A stretch of 64,000 bases of DNA from Metabacillus crassostreae (GCF_016908395.1 NZ_JAFBDU010000004.1:186001-250000); one strand, 5' to 3'. Positions 15,685 through 25,240 are shown, counted from the first letter of the stretch. Notes: generated by a model from the letters alone, not told the origin. Translations and numbers: made by a program.

Positions 15685-16857
15685 TTAATCTAAAATGACA
15701 ATCTTAACTGTTTTACGGCCCCATTGTATAGCACGAGCACTTGATGGCATTAATACATCAATTTTGTGTCCGATAATGGCTCCACCCGTATCACCAGCAA
15801 TTGCTTCACCATAGCCTTCAACCCAAACTCTCGATCCAAGTGGAATAACACCAGGATCAACAGCAATAAGCTTCATATGTGGATTCTTTTTAATATTATA
15901 ACCTAAATAGGTAACATCATTTTTTGTATCTTGATGACTATAAGCTGTTGCAGTTACATACATTTCTTTGCCTGCAGTTTTGCTTGAAGCTGGTTTATCT
16001 TTACTCGATTTAGAAGGTGGTGCGACTGTATGTTGAACAGCTGTTTCTGCTTCTTTCTTAGCTTTTGCTAGTTCAACTGATCTTGCTTTGGCTGCAGCTT
16101 CTTCCTTCTTAATTTCAGCTTGAATCGAGCTTATTTGTGTTTGGATCTTCGTTTTATCTTGTTTAGCATCTGTTAATTCAGCTGCAATTTTCGTGTACTT
16201 ATCCTGCATCGTAATAAGTGCTTGATTTCTTTGAGTACGGTTTTCCTCAAGCGTAGCTCTTTTACCTTCAAGATCAGCTTGTTGACTAGCTAGTAGCTGT
16301 TCTTGCTTATCTATTTCTTTCTTATCTTCTTCGATTTGTTTTATATCTCCTTCTTGCTCATCAAGAATCTTTTTGTCTGCATTTAGTAGAGTGCTAACAG
16401 CACCAATTCGTTCAAAGAAGTTACCAATACTTTCTGAATTTATTAAAGTATCAATAACAATTGTTGTATGATCACTATGCTGAAGAGCAACTAAACGCTT
16501 TTCCATTATTCCTTCACGAGCATAAACCTTGTCCTGTAATAGAACAATTTCTTCTTTTTTCTGTTCAATAATCTGTTTAATTTCTGTCATTTTTGTTTCA
16601 ACATGTGCTAGAGATTCTAGGTTTTTTGTAATTTCAGCATCCATTACTTGTATGTTTTTTTGTAAGCTTTCAACTTCTGAAGAAATAGCCTGCTGTTCTT
16701 TTTCCTTTTGAAGAATGGTTTGTTGTTTTTGCTCTAGCTGTTCATTGGCACTGTTTAAAGTGTTTTTAGTAGATTCGGCATTTGCCACATGTGAAATAGA
16801 TAAAGATAATAGAAGTACACTAAGTGTTGTGGCAAAGGTTCTCTTAAAAGCTCGCAT
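15685..16857 (-). CDS. Secreted coiled-coil protein with C-terminal 3D domain
   Basis: 390 aa. A signal peptide (residues 1-27, MRAFKRTF...VANA) is followed by a long CwlO/PcsB-like coiled coil (about 30-255), a Ser/Lys-rich linker (about 265-295) and a C-terminal 3D domain (about 300-390). The 3D domain has the conserved Asp segments AVDPGVIPLGSRVWVEGYG, AGDTGGAI and IDVLMPS. This is a double-psi-barrel fold found in B. subtilis YocH/YuiC-type and other wall-lytic proteins. It probably acts on peptidoglycan outside the cell. The ATG at 16857 is chosen: it follows AAAGGGG and begins the signal peptide; a longer frame starting at 16950 has neither. Its ribosome site lies in a strong hairpin. 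Confidence 0.85.
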   Translation of the reverse strand: MRAFKRTFATTLSVLLLSLSISHVANAESTKNTLNSANEQLEQKQQTILQKEKEQQAISSEVESLQKNIQVMDAEITKNLESLAHVETKMTEIKQIIEQKKEEIVLLQDKVYAREGIMEKRLVALQHSDHTTIVIDTLINSESIGNFFERIGAVSTLLNADKKILDEQEGDIKQIEEDKKEIDKQEQLLASQQADLEGKRATLEENRTQRNQALITMQDKYTKIAAELTDAKQDKTKIQTQISSIQAEIKKEEAAAKARSVELAKAKKEAETAVQHTVAPPSKSSKDKPASSKTAGKEMYVTATAYSHQDTKNDVTYLGYNIKKNPHMKLIAVDPGVIPLGSRVWVEGYGEAIAGDTGGAIIGHKIDVLMPSSARAIQWGRKTVKIVILD

Positions 16858-16863
16858 AAAGCA

Positions 16864-16905
16864 ACCCCTTTCTATACTTAAATAGTTATAACATAGAAAA
16901 GGGGT
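16864..16905 (-). promoter_or_regulatory. Leader hairpin covering the ribosome site of the 3D-domain gene
   Basis: On the plus strand ACCCCTTTCTAT (16864-16875) and ATAGAAAAGGGGT (16893-16905) form a 12-13 bp inverted repeat. On the mRNA the downstream arm contains AAGGGG, the ribosome-binding site. The fold would therefore hide it and could control translation or mRNA stability. Confidence 0.5.
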
Positions 16906-16912
16906 ACCGTAG

Positions 16913-16929
16913 GTTACAATTAGATTAAA
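16913..16929 (-). promoter_or_regulatory. WalR-like direct repeat upstream of the 3D-domain gene
   Basis: On the minus strand TTTAAT-N5-TGTAAC, one mismatch from the WalR consensus TGTNAH-N5-TGTNAH. Wall-hydrolase genes are typical WalRK targets in Bacillus, which makes the site plausible but unproven. Confidence 0.35.
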
Positions 16930-16958
16930 ATTCTCGGTAACTTTTTCCACTAGTGGAA

Positions 16959-18204
16959 TTATCTATTATGTTGCCATTCTCTCAAAGTGTGATCAGTTGG
17001 TAACAAAAATGCTAGAAAACCTAGTAGTGGCAAAAATGCGACACTAATCATTGTAGGTGTTAAACCAACAACATCAATCATTCCTCCTAATGCGACTGAT
17101 CCGATTGCTCCCATTCCAAATGCAAGTCCGACAGTTAATCCAGACATTGTGCCAATTTTACCTGGAACAAGCTCTTGCGCATAAACAACCGTAACAGAAA
17201 AGCTAGACATGAGAATAACTCCAATTAAAGCTAATAAAACTATAGAAACAATAGGACCTGTAAAAGGCAGTAATAATGTGAGTGGGGCAGTGGCTAGTAA
17301 AGAAGTGATAATCACATTACGTTTTCCAAAACGATCTGCTAAAGGACCACCAATAAATGTACCAACTGCACCCATTACGAGAAAGACGAAAATATACATT
17401 TGTGATTCTGCGATTGTTAAATGAAACTTCTCAATTGCGAAGAATGTGTAAAAGTTAGCAATAGCACTACCGTACCAAGTTCGAGCGAAAATTAGGAATA
17501 TGATGACAAGAATGGCATTGCGAACTGCTTTAGAAATGGCAGGTTGTTTTGTATTTGTTGTTTTTGACACTTTATTAATTGGTGTTGCTGCTTGAATTTT
17601 TCTAGAATACCACCCAGCAATATAAAAAAGAAACACAACTGCAACACCAGCTACAGCTGTAAACCAAATAGCACCAAATTGACCTAGAGGAACAAGAATT
17701 AATGCAGTAATTACAGGTGCAAGTGCCTGACCGCTATTTCCGCCAACCTGGTAGATTGATTGATTGTGCAAGACCACGACGATTACCAGCAGCTAAATAG
17801 GCAACACGTGAGCCCTCTGGATGAAAAATCGCTGAACCTAACCCAATAAAGATAACAGAAAGTAGGATTGTGATAAATGATGGTGCAAAGGCTAACCCAA
17901 GCACACCAATCATAGAGCTTGTTAACCCAATCGGTAATGCATATGGAATAGGGCGTTTATCTGTATATAAACCCACAACCGGCTGCATAACAGATGAAAC
18001 CATATTAAGTGAAAATCCAATCAGACCAAGCTGTGTAAAAGTTAACCCCATTGATTTTTCTAAAATTGGAAACATCGCCGGAATAACCGACTGAATACTG
18101 TCATTTAAAAGATGGCAAAAACCAATGATGAATAAAATATTATAAGCGGTTTTTGTTTGTTGTTCTGAAGGTATCGATTGTTTTGAAACAGAAGCAGTTG
18201 ACAT
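16959..18204 (-). pseudogene. MFS transporter of the fosmidomycin-resistance (Fsr) type, frameshifted
   Basis: The N-terminal 140-odd residues (from 18204) read through the first transmembrane helices to GNRRGLAQSI. The frame then closes as NLPGWRK. The rest (about 270 residues) continues in another frame from SIYQVGGNSGQALAPVITAL to the stop at 16959. At 17754-17766 the DNA holds three tandem GATT units (GATTGATTGATTG). Removing one unit restores a continuous protein of about 413 aa with 12 helices and MFS motifs (ADRFGKRN). An Fsr-type efflux pump is therefore inactivated by a 4-bp slippage duplication, unless this is a sequencing error or the tract switches phase. It lies upstream of the 3D-domain gene on the same strand. 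Confidence 0.85.
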
Positions 18205-18387
18205 TATTTATTCTCCCTTTGTTGGAATTGAATTTAAAAGGTAAAGAGTTCAATATTCATATTATTGTCAGTCACTGGAGAAAATTCAAGTTAAATATCA
18301 ATTGAATTTATGGTAAGCGATCAGGTCAAATTGGAAGAATATCTTAATAACTATAGGTAAATCTAAAGATAGAAAGGAGTTGTAAAG

Positions 18388-18852
18388 GTGTCAACGAAAA
18401 ATCAATGGTTACTTAATATAGGTATGGTAGTTGTGTCATTTTTGACATTACCCGCATTAGGATTACGAAATTTAAAGAGATTTCTTCCAGCATCAATCCT
18501 TATTTTGCTGATAGAAATGGTTCATCAACGCTATGGAAAAAAACAAAGATGGTGGGTTTTTTATAATAAACCTAAATCATCTTTATTTGGGGAATTCCCT
18601 TTTCAACTTGGTCCATTTCTAATGGTAGCATTGTGGACACTTAAACTGGCTTACGGAAATTTTAATCGGTTTATTCTACTCAATTCATTAGCACATGCTT
18701 TTATTGCATTTCCATTCTCATTTTTTGCAGAGAAAATAAAGTATTATTCCTTAGTTCGTATTAACAATCTTCAATTTTTCGGTTATTTTTTATCTAAGGC
18801 ACCTTTATTATATATGTTTCATACCCTTTTTTTGAAAATAAGAAAGAATTAA
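18388..18852 (+). CDS. Hypothetical four-helix membrane protein
   Basis: 154 aa, GTG start behind AAAGGAG. Hydrophobic segments lie at about 8-28, 32-44, 72-90 and 95-118, with a basic loop (RYGKKQRWW, about 48-58) and a basic C-terminus. No family recognised. It is transcribed divergently from the broken MFS gene and stands alone; the 284-nt gap behind it holds only a terminator. Confidence 0.55.
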   Translation: MSTKNQWLLNIGMVVVSFLTLPALGLRNLKRFLPASILILLIEMVHQRYGKKQRWWVFYNKPKSSLFGEFPFQLGPFLMVALWTLKLAYGNFNRFILLNSLAHAFIAFPFSFFAEKIKYYSLVRINNLQFFGYFLSKAPLLYMFHTLFLKIRKN

Positions 18853-19022
18853 TATGCGGTTCAATATCCTGACTTGCTCAGCAATATTTGAACCACTTAA
18901 CTCATGATAACATCAGCCACAGTAACTAAATAAAGCACCGTCTTGATTGGATCCAGAAGCATAATAGGATGTTTGCTGTAACGTAAATCAATAACAAAGT
19001 TTAACAGAGTCTAAATGAAATA

Positions 19023-19059
19023 AAAATTAGTCCCCTGCTATAACAGGAGACTAGTTTTT
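19023..19059. terminator. Terminator between the four-helix protein and lmrB
   Basis: AAAATTAGTC (19023-19032) and GACTAGTTTT (19049-19058) with an inner CCTG/CAGG stem, and A/T tracts on both sides. Mainly positioned for the minus-strand lmrB transcript. Confidence 0.65.
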
Positions 19060-19136
19060 ATAATGCTATCATTGATGATCATACTTTATTCAAAAACACT
19101 GTTCACAAACGAGCTTTTACTAAAGTTGAACTACTA

Positions 19137-20600
19137 TTAAGAAGCTTGCTGCTCAACTTTAACTCGTTTAATAAATAAACCGATAATAAATCCAACGATT
19201 GCCACTACAATTGCAAAAACAAATGCGTCCTGCACACCAGATGTAAAAGCAAGCAATTGATTTGCTGGGTTTGCTAAATCAGTGACATTTTGTAGATATT
19301 TTTCAGTTCCAGACGATAAGATAGAGATAGCTACAGCTGTACCAATAGCTCCTGCTACTTGCTGTAAAGTGTTCATAATTGCTGTACCATCTGGATATAG
19401 TTCAGGTGGTAGTTGATTCAAGCCATTTGTTTGAGCAGGCATCATAATCATTGAAACACCAATCATGATGACAATGTGCATAGCCACAATAAATGCAGAG
19501 GTTGTTTCTAAATCAATTGTAGAAAAACCAAATAAAGCGGCTGTCACAAGCACAAGACCTGGAATAACTAACCATTTAGGTCCGAAACGGTCGAATAAGC
19601 TTCCCATAACAGGAGAAAGAAGACCGTTTATGATACCACCAGGAAGAAGCAGTAAACCTGCTGCAAATGTACTTAAAGCTAAAGATGATTGTAAATATAA
19701 TGGTAGAAGAATCATTGAAGATAAAATGATCATCATACTAACAAGAACTAATAATAACCCGACAACAAACATTGGGTATTTAAAGGCACGAAGATTTAGC
19801 ATTGGTTGTTTCATTTTTGTTTGACGAATGCTAAAAAGAACTAATGAAAGAAGACCAACAGCTATGGAAATGATTACGATTGGTTCTCCCCAGCCGCCAC
19901 CTTCACCAGCACTACTAAATCCATATACCACACCACCAAAACCAATTGTTGATAGAGCGATCGATACAATGTCGATCTTAGGCTTCGTCGGTGTAGAAAC
20001 ATTTTGCATGAAAACTGATCCGAAGATTAGTGCAATTACCAAGAATGGTAGTGAGATCCAGAAGATCCAATGCCATGAAAGTGACTGTAGAATAAGACCT
20101 GATAATGTTGGTCCAACAGCAGGAGCAAACATGATAACAAGACCTAACAACCCCATAATTTTCCCACGTTTGTAAGGTGGGACGATAAGTAAAATCGTGT
20201 TAAACATCAGTGGCAGCATTAGAGCCGTACCCATTGCTTGAACAACACGTGCAATCATTAAAAATTCAAAAGTAGGAGCAAGTGCAGCGATTAACGTACC
20301 AATAATCGAAAGTGCAATTGAAACAATAAATAATTGTCTTGTTGTAAACCACTGTAAAATAAGTCCAGAAACCGGCACGAGAATACCTAAAGTTAATAGG
20401 TAACCTGTTGTTAGCCATTGAGCAGTTGTTTCGTGAATACCAAAGTCCTTGATTAAACTACCTAGTGCCATATTTAAGGCTGTTTCACTAAACAAACCAA
20501 TAAAACCGGCAATTAGGAAAGAAACAAGGATAGGTACTACTCTAAATTCGCTCATTTCCTGTTGAGTTGTATTACTACTACTTTGACTATCTATATTCAT
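19137..20600 (-). CDS. lmrB: DHA2-family multidrug MFS exporter, LmrB-like
   Basis: 487 aa with about 14 transmembrane segments. Motif C-like APAVGPTLSGLIL lies near residues 155-170 and MFS motif A-like LFDRFGPK near 335. Drug:H+ antiport of the EmrB/QacA type. It overlaps the upstream TetR gene by 4 bp (ATGA), the same arrangement as lmrA-lmrB (lincomycin/puromycin resistance) in B. subtilis. That and the YxaF/LmrA-like regulator support the name. The exact drug range cannot be inferred. Confidence 0.85.
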   Translation of the reverse strand: MNIDSQSSSNTTQQEMSEFRVVPILVSFLIAGFIGLFSETALNMALGSLIKDFGIHETTAQWLTTGYLLTLGILVPVSGLILQWFTTRQLFIVSIALSIIGTLIAALAPTFEFLMIARVVQAMGTALMLPLMFNTILLIVPPYKRGKIMGLLGLVIMFAPAVGPTLSGLILQSLSWHWIFWISLPFLVIALIFGSVFMQNVSTPTKPKIDIVSIALSTIGFGGVVYGFSSAGEGGGWGEPIVIISIAVGLLSLVLFSIRQTKMKQPMLNLRAFKYPMFVVGLLLVLVSMMIILSSMILLPLYLQSSLALSTFAAGLLLLPGGIINGLLSPVMGSLFDRFGPKWLVIPGLVLVTAALFGFSTIDLETTSAFIVAMHIVIMIGVSMIMMPAQTNGLNQLPPELYPDGTAIMNTLQQVAGAIGTAVAISILSSGTEKYLQNVTDLANPANQLLAFTSGVQDAFVFAIVVAIVGFIIGLFIKRVKVEQQAS

Positions 20601-21190
20601 TCTATATTTCCTCCCAAATTTTTTCCTCTAAGTAATGTTGGTATTTGTTGTGCAATAACACGTAATGTATCTCCACTTTTACGAGTTAAAGAAATCGTTG
20701 TTGCGCCTTCTAGCAAAGAGTTGATTGTGATGGCCAGCTCTTGAGCTAAAGAAGTCTCATAACCATGCTTTACCAATGTATCGGCATAAAGCATTTGTCC
20801 TTCCATAAAGGCTGTTTCACATGTAAGTCGGAGAGTTTCATGTGTAGAAGCAGTCTCAGAGGCAAGTAGCCCAATCTTTAACCATTCTGTACAATCCTCC
20901 GTATCATAAAAATCAGCAATGTTGTTAATATGCTGTTGAAAGGCATCAATGGCATCATCGGCAGCCATTAAATCTAGTTTTGTATGCTCGAGGATCTTCT
21001 CTTTTACAAGCTTGATTGCTTCTATAGCAATCTCTTCTTTACCATTTGGAAAATGATAATACAAAGATCCTTTAGGTGTACCACTCTCCTCAATAATCTG
21101 GTTGATTCCTGTACCGTTATAGCCTTGACGCTGAAATAAGCGACTTGCCGTTTCTAATATCATATCTCTTGTATTTACTTTGTTTTTCAC
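20597..21190 (-). CDS. lmrA: TetR-family repressor, LmrA/YxaF-like
   Basis: 197 aa. An N-terminal TetR helix-turn-helix (about residues 8-55, with GYNGTGINQIIEESGTPKGS followed by LYYHF) precedes a helical ligand-binding domain. It is first in the operon with the exporter and overlaps it by 4 bp. A dyad operator covers the transcription start, so autoregulation with drug-induced release is expected by analogy with LmrA. Confidence 0.87.
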   Translation of the reverse strand: MKNKVNTRDMILETASRLFQRQGYNGTGINQIIEESGTPKGSLYYHFPNGKEEIAIEAIKLVKEKILEHTKLDLMAADDAIDAFQQHINNIADFYDTEDCTEWLKIGLLASETASTHETLRLTCETAFMEGQMLYADTLVKHGYETSLAQELAITINSLLEGATTISLTRKSGDTLRVIAQQIPTLLRGKNLGGNIE

Positions 21191-21215
21191 GTCTAAACGC
21201 CCTTTACAATTGTAT

Positions 21216-21264
21216 TATAGAGATCGGTCTATATAAATATAAGTATAGAGAATGATAAAGTCAA
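21216..21264 (-). promoter_or_regulatory. lmrAB promoter with LmrA-type operator
   Basis: On the minus strand TTGACT (21259-21264), 17-nt spacer, TATATT (21236-21241). The dyad TATAGA-N6-TCTATA (21216-21233) covers the expected start point. The half-site ATAGACCG resembles the LmrA/YxaF box of B. subtilis. Confidence 0.7.
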
Positions 21265-21315
21265 TTAATATGAAGCAACAAAGTTTACGATAATAGCTTA
21301 AACTTAAAACAGCAT

Positions 21316-21346
21316 GAAAAAAGATCACTATGTGAAGTGATCTTAT
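21316..21346 (-). terminator. Terminator of the aromatic-acid-exporter gene
   Basis: AAGATCACT (21321-21329) and AGTGATCTT (21336-21344) form a perfect 9-bp stem. On the minus strand it is followed by a T-run (TTTTTTCAT). Confidence 0.75.
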
Positions 21347-21470
21347 TAACATGAAAAGATTTGCTATAACGTTATAACAACTTTAGTATCTTATGAAGAA
21401 GATACTTTTAGTATTTCAATTATTAAGAAGAATTTAAAGTAATTTAATGTTTTTTACAATTTCATGAAAA

Positions 21471-22487
21471 TCACTGACTATTCAACTGGCTTATCAATTT
21501 ATCTAGTCGTTTTAAATGAAACGAATAATCAATAATTGAGGAAGCGACAATTAGTAAGCGAACATTTTGATCTGTATTTTGCAGATATAATTTTAGTTTA
21601 AGCTCATAGCTTTCTTTAAAATCCTCTTGATCAAAGCCTGAATGATTTTCTTTGATTTTTCCCTGATACTTTAACAGTAAAAATTCATGATACTTAATTA
21701 AGTGTTCAAGCTGATCATCAAAAAATTCTGCTTCTTCTTCGATTTTATTACTTTGAAAAAAGTGGTCCTCAATATTCTCTAATAACTGCGCTCCTTCTTG
21801 CAACGTTTTAAATAACTGCCTAAAAACAAGAATTTCCCTTGCATGTAATTGATTAGCTTTTCTTCCAAGCTTTGCTCTTTCTTCATCAAACAATAGAAAT
21901 TGATCTTCTAATTTTTTGATGTCTTTTTTAAATGTTTTGCTATGCTCCTGATAAGTTGCTTCTGTTAATTCATTGGAAATCGCCGTTCTAATAAGTAGTG
22001 ACATATTTTGAAACGTTTTTTCCACAGACTGGATAAATGACTTTTTATATTTTGGTGGAAGAATGAGTAGATTGACTAAAATTGCCGTAAATGTCCCTAT
22101 TAAAATGACGTAAAATCTTTCTAAGGCAAAGTAAAGATCCTCACTTCCTGCAGCACTCATAACTGCCAGGACAGTTACAAGAGTTAAAGGAATGGTACTT
22201 TGCATATTTAATTTTAGACTTATCGATATAACAATGATAATCACGAAACCAGTGATTACTGGATTTTCACCAAAGAAGTAGATGAAAAATAGTGAAATGG
22301 TCGCGCCAATTGTATTGGCGATAATTTGGTCGACCATTTGTTTCCATGTACGATAAATTGATGGCTGTATGGCTAAAATTGCTGCAACACCTGCAAAAAC
22401 AGCTAGTTCAAAATTAAATAAAGAGCATATGTATATTGATAAGGATACAGCTAATCCTGTTTTTAAAATCCGTGGACCGAAAGTAAT
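21471..22487 (-). CDS. Aromatic acid exporter (ArAE/FUSC-like) membrane protein with probable ATT start
   Basis: About 338 aa, YgaE/YqjA-like. An N-terminal membrane half (about residues 1-145) precedes a long helical cytoplasmic domain (about 145-338). The first ATG in frame (22337) would delete the conserved opening ITFGPRILKTGLAVSLS and AGVAAILAIQPSIYRTW. Reading upstream, the frame stays open to TAG seven codons above the conserved start. The only plausible initiator there is ATT (22485-22487), and it is preceded by GGAGGG with a 6-7-nt spacer. Initiation at ATT is therefore proposed. Likely an exporter of aromatic or other weak acids; substrate unknown. Confidence 0.75.
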   Translation of the reverse strand: MTFGPRILKTGLAVSLSIYICSLFNFELAVFAGVAAILAIQPSIYRTWKQMVDQIIANTIGATISLFFIYFFGENPVITGFVIIIVISISLKLNMQSTIPLTLVTVLAVMSAAGSEDLYFALERFYVILIGTFTAILVNLLILPPKYKKSFIQSVEKTFQNMSLLIRTAISNELTEATYQEHSKTFKKDIKKLEDQFLLFDEERAKLGRKANQLHAREILVFRQLFKTLQEGAQLLENIEDHFFQSNKIEEEAEFFDDQLEHLIKYHEFLLLKYQGKIKENHSGFDQEDFKESYELKLKLYLQNTDQNVRLLIVASSIIDYSFHLKRLDKLISQLNSQ

Positions 22488-22599
22488 GGTGAACCCTCCA
22501 AACTAAAATCATAAAGATCGTATATAGTACTTCTAATTTTACCTTACTTTATTATGTTCATAAAGTTCTTAGTGTTCAAATAATAGATGGTGGATAAAT

Positions 22600-22704
22600 A
22601 TAGGTTACTTCCATACAGAATACATATTTACGACACATGTTTATAATTGGATATTTAAATAAGAAAGAATATATTGATTATTTAGAAATTTCGAAGTAAC
22701 CTAT
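22600..22704. repeat. 12-bp inverted repeat flanking an 81-nt loop in the ilvD leader region
   Basis: ATAGGTTACTTC (22600-22611) and GAAGTAACCTAT (22693-22704) are perfect inverted copies. The right copy lies about 40 nt before ilvD. It could be a two-site operator or a long-range RNA stem. No T-box or clear CodY box was seen here. Confidence 0.5.
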
Positions 22705-22745
22705 TACTATCATTCTTGAATAATGTTTAGTGAAGGGAGATTAGA

Positions 22746-24422
22746 ATGATGAAATTACGTAGCGATATGATTAAAAAAGGCTTTGACCGTGCACCTCATC
22801 GTAGCTTACTTCGAGCTGCAGGTGTAAAAGAAGAGGATTTTGGTAAACCGTTTATTGCGGTTTGTAATTCATATATTGATATTGTACCTGGTCACGTACA
22901 TTTACAAGAGTTTGGGAAAATCGTAAAAGATGCTATTCGTGAAGCTGGTGGAGTTCCGTTTGAGTTTAATACAATCGGTGTAGACGACGGTATTGCAATG
23001 GGACATATCGGAATGCGTTATTCATTACCAAGTCGTGAAATCATTGCGGATTCAGTTGAAACGGTTGTATCTGCACACTGGTTTGATGGAATGGTATGTA
23101 TCCCTAACTGTGACAAAATCACTCCAGGTATGATGATGGCAGCATTACGTATTAACATTCCAACATTATTTGTAAGTGGAGGCCCAATGAAGGCCGGTGT
23201 AACAAGTGATGGAAAGAAAATCTCGCTTTCTTCTGTTTTTGAAGGAGTAGGTGCTTACCAATCTGGTAAACTTGATGAAAAAGGTTTAACAGAGCTTGAG
23301 CAATTTGGTTGTCCAACTTGTGGATCATGTTCAGGTATGTTTACAGCAAACTCAATGAACTGTTTAGCAGAAGCACTTGGGTTAGCAATGCCTGGTAACG
23401 GAACAATTTTGGCTGTAGATCCAAAACGTAAGGAATTCGTTAGAGATTCTGCAAAACAATTAATGAATTTAATCAAAGATGACATCAAGCCAAGAGATAT
23501 CGTTACAGAAAAAGCAATTGATAATGCATTCGCTCTTGATATGGCTCTAGGTGGTTCAACAAATACAGTTCTCCACACATTAGCTTTAGCACATGAAGCT
23601 GAAATTGAATACCCAATTCAGCGTATAAATGAAGTAGCAGCTCGTGTGCCTCATTTATCAAAGCTTGCACCAGCATCAGATCATCATATTGAAGATTTAC
23701 ATGAAGCAGGTGGGGTATCAGCAGCTTTGTATGAGCTATCTAAAAAAGAAGGTGCTCTTCATCTTGATACATTAACAGTTACAGGCAAAACATTAGGTGA
23801 AAACATTGCCGGCTGTGAAATACAAGATTATGAAGTCATTCGACCTATTGATAATCCTCATACAGAAAAAGGTGGACTAGCTGTTTTATTCGGTAATCTT
23901 GCTCCTGATGGTGCAATTATTAAAACAGGTGGAGTTCAAAACGGAATTACGAGCCATGAAGGTCCAGCAATTGTGTTTGAATCACAAGAAGAAGCTATGA
24001 GCGGTATTGCAAACGGAAAGGTAAAAGAAGGACATGTTGTGATCATCCGCTATGAAGGACCAAAAGGTGGTCCAGGTATGCCGGAAATGCTTTCACCAAC
24101 CTCGATGATTGTTGGTATGGGATTAGGACCAAAGGTAGCACTAGTAACAGACGGCCGTTTTTCAGGTGCATCTCGTGGCTTATCAATTGGACATGCTTCA
24201 CCTGAAGCTGCTGAAGGAGGACCACTTGCATTCGTTGAAAATGGAGATCATGTTGTTATCGACATTGAAAATCGTACAATGGATGTACAAGTAGCCCAGG
24301 AAGAATGGGAAAAACGTAAAGCAAACTGGAAAGGCTTTGAGCCAAAAGTGAAAAAAGGCTATTTAGCTCGCTATTCTAAGCTTGTTACATCAGCAAGTAC
24401 AGGTGGAGTAATGAAGATCTAA
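22746..24422 (+). CDS. ilvD: Dihydroxy-acid dehydratase
   Basis: 558 aa. Dehydrates 2,3-dihydroxy acids to the 2-keto acid precursors of Val, Leu and Ile; cytoplasmic Fe-S enzyme. Cluster/Mg-binding segments are visible: [14 protein letters not shown] (about residue 39), [13 protein letters not shown] (about 118-130) and [18 protein letters not shown] (about 190-207). The Ser-containing [10 protein letters not shown] lies near 469. Two adjacent ATGs (22746, 22749) follow AGGGAG. It stands alone, separate from an ilv-leu operon, as in B. subtilis. Confidence 0.96.
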   Translation: MMKLRSDMIKKGFDRAPHRSLLRAAGVKEEDFGKPFIAVCNSYIDIVPGHVHLQEFGKIVKDAIREAGGVPFEFNTIGVDDGIAMGHIGMRYSLPSREIIADSVETVVSAHWFDGMVCIPNCDKITPGMMMAALRINIPTLFVSGGPMKAGVTSDGKKISLSSVFEGVGAYQSGKLDEKGLTELEQFGCPTCGSCSGMFTANSMNCLAEALGLAMPGNGTILAVDPKRKEFVRDSAKQLMNLIKDDIKPRDIVTEKAIDNAFALDMALGGSTNTVLHTLALAHEAEIEYPIQRINEVAARVPHLSKLAPASDHHIEDLHEAGGVSAALYELSKKEGALHLDTLTVTGKTLGENIAGCEIQDYEVIRPIDNPHTEKGGLAVLFGNLAPDGAIIKTGGVQNGITSHEGPAIVFESQEEAMSGIANGKVKEGHVVIIRYEGPKGGPGMPEMLSPTSMIVGMGLGPKVALVTDGRFSGASRGLSIGHASPEAAEGGPLAFVENGDHVVIDIENRTMDVQVAQEEWEKRKANWKGFEPKVKKGYLARYSKLVTSASTGGVMKI

Positions 24423-24472
24423 GGTTTATTTTATATAGAAAAAACAATCCATACTAAATGGATAGTTTCAGA

Positions 24473-24525
24473 GGCTAACTCGAATAAGTCGTTAATTCAC
24501 GATGGTTTGAGTTAGTCTTTTTTTA
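24473..24525 (+). terminator. Terminator of ilvD
   Basis: GGCTAACTC (24473-24481) pairs with GAGTTAGTC (24509-24517, one G-U), followed by TTTTTTT. Confidence 0.75.
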
Positions 24526-24697
24526 GACTAAGTTAAAGGGAAAGGTGATTTATAGTAACGTGGTTTGGTGACTATCCTAAAAAATCAAATTGAAAAATGG
24601 ATATTTATATTAAAATAAAACGAGTATGTGAAGGTTTGTACTTAAACTAACGGGCTAGGTTAGTTTAACAAGTTGTCGAATTGAAAGCGGGGATAAA

Positions 24698-25150
24698 ATG
24701 GATGAAACACAATGGGATATACAAGAAGTTAAGTATTTAAAAAAGATGCAATTAGTCCAAGGCAATCTTGTAATGCTGTTGTTATTCGTGCCTTTTGGTT
24801 ATCTTGCTGAGAACGGAAAGCCATTACTCCTCTTTGGAGCATTTTGTGTACTTTCTTGGATAATAGTAGCTATCACGTTGTACACCCTAAAGACAGGAAG
24901 ACCTATCGGTACAAAGACGAGTAGACGTGTGCGGGCATTTGACAGAAATCGTTTGGGAGAGAAAAGGTGGAAGCGAAGAAAAATAACTGAGATTGTCTTC
25001 ATCAGTGTTATAAGCGTTTTTCTTACAGGTTTCATTTTTGTTATGGATTTTGACACTGTAAGATTGCACTTTCCTATCGATGCTTTTCCATTTATCGGTG
25101 CTTGGATAGGCTATAACATCGGAGAGATTATCAGAATGAACAATTTGTAA
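24698..25150 (+). CDS. Hypothetical membrane protein
   Basis: 150 aa, family not recognised. Hydrophobic segments lie at about 22-38, 42-62, 98-116 and 122-140. A strongly basic cytoplasmic loop (about residues 68-96, RRVRAFDRNR...KRWKRRK) separates the two pairs. Ribosome site AAAGCGGGG. Monocistronic, with a terminator at 25208-25240. Confidence 0.55.
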   Translation: MDETQWDIQEVKYLKKMQLVQGNLVMLLLFVPFGYLAENGKPLLLFGAFCVLSWIIVAITLYTLKTGRPIGTKTSRRVRAFDRNRLGEKRWKRRKITEIVFISVISVFLTGFIFVMDFDTVRLHFPIDAFPFIGAWIGYNIGEIIRMNNL

Positions 25151-25207
25151 GGGTACCCGAAAAATAAGTAGAAACTCTTCTTCAAGTAACAGGTGCAATA
25201 GTGTAAT

Positions 25208-25240
25208 AAGGAGTTGTCAAGGCGGCAGCTCCTTTTATTA
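25208..25240 (+). terminator. Terminator after the 24698 membrane protein
   Basis: AAGGAGTTGTC and GGCAGCTCCTT pair (two G-U) around AAGGC, followed by TTATT. The following ~215 nt before the merR gene hold nothing recognisable. Confidence 0.6.

Noticed and set aside
15685-16950. Longer 421-aa start for the 3D-domain protein
   Set aside because: The extra 31 codons run through the leader hairpin and hide the signal peptide. ATG 16857 has the ribosome site.
22680-22700. CodY box upstream of ilvD
   Set aside because: The best match to AATTTTCWGAAAATT had about five mismatches.
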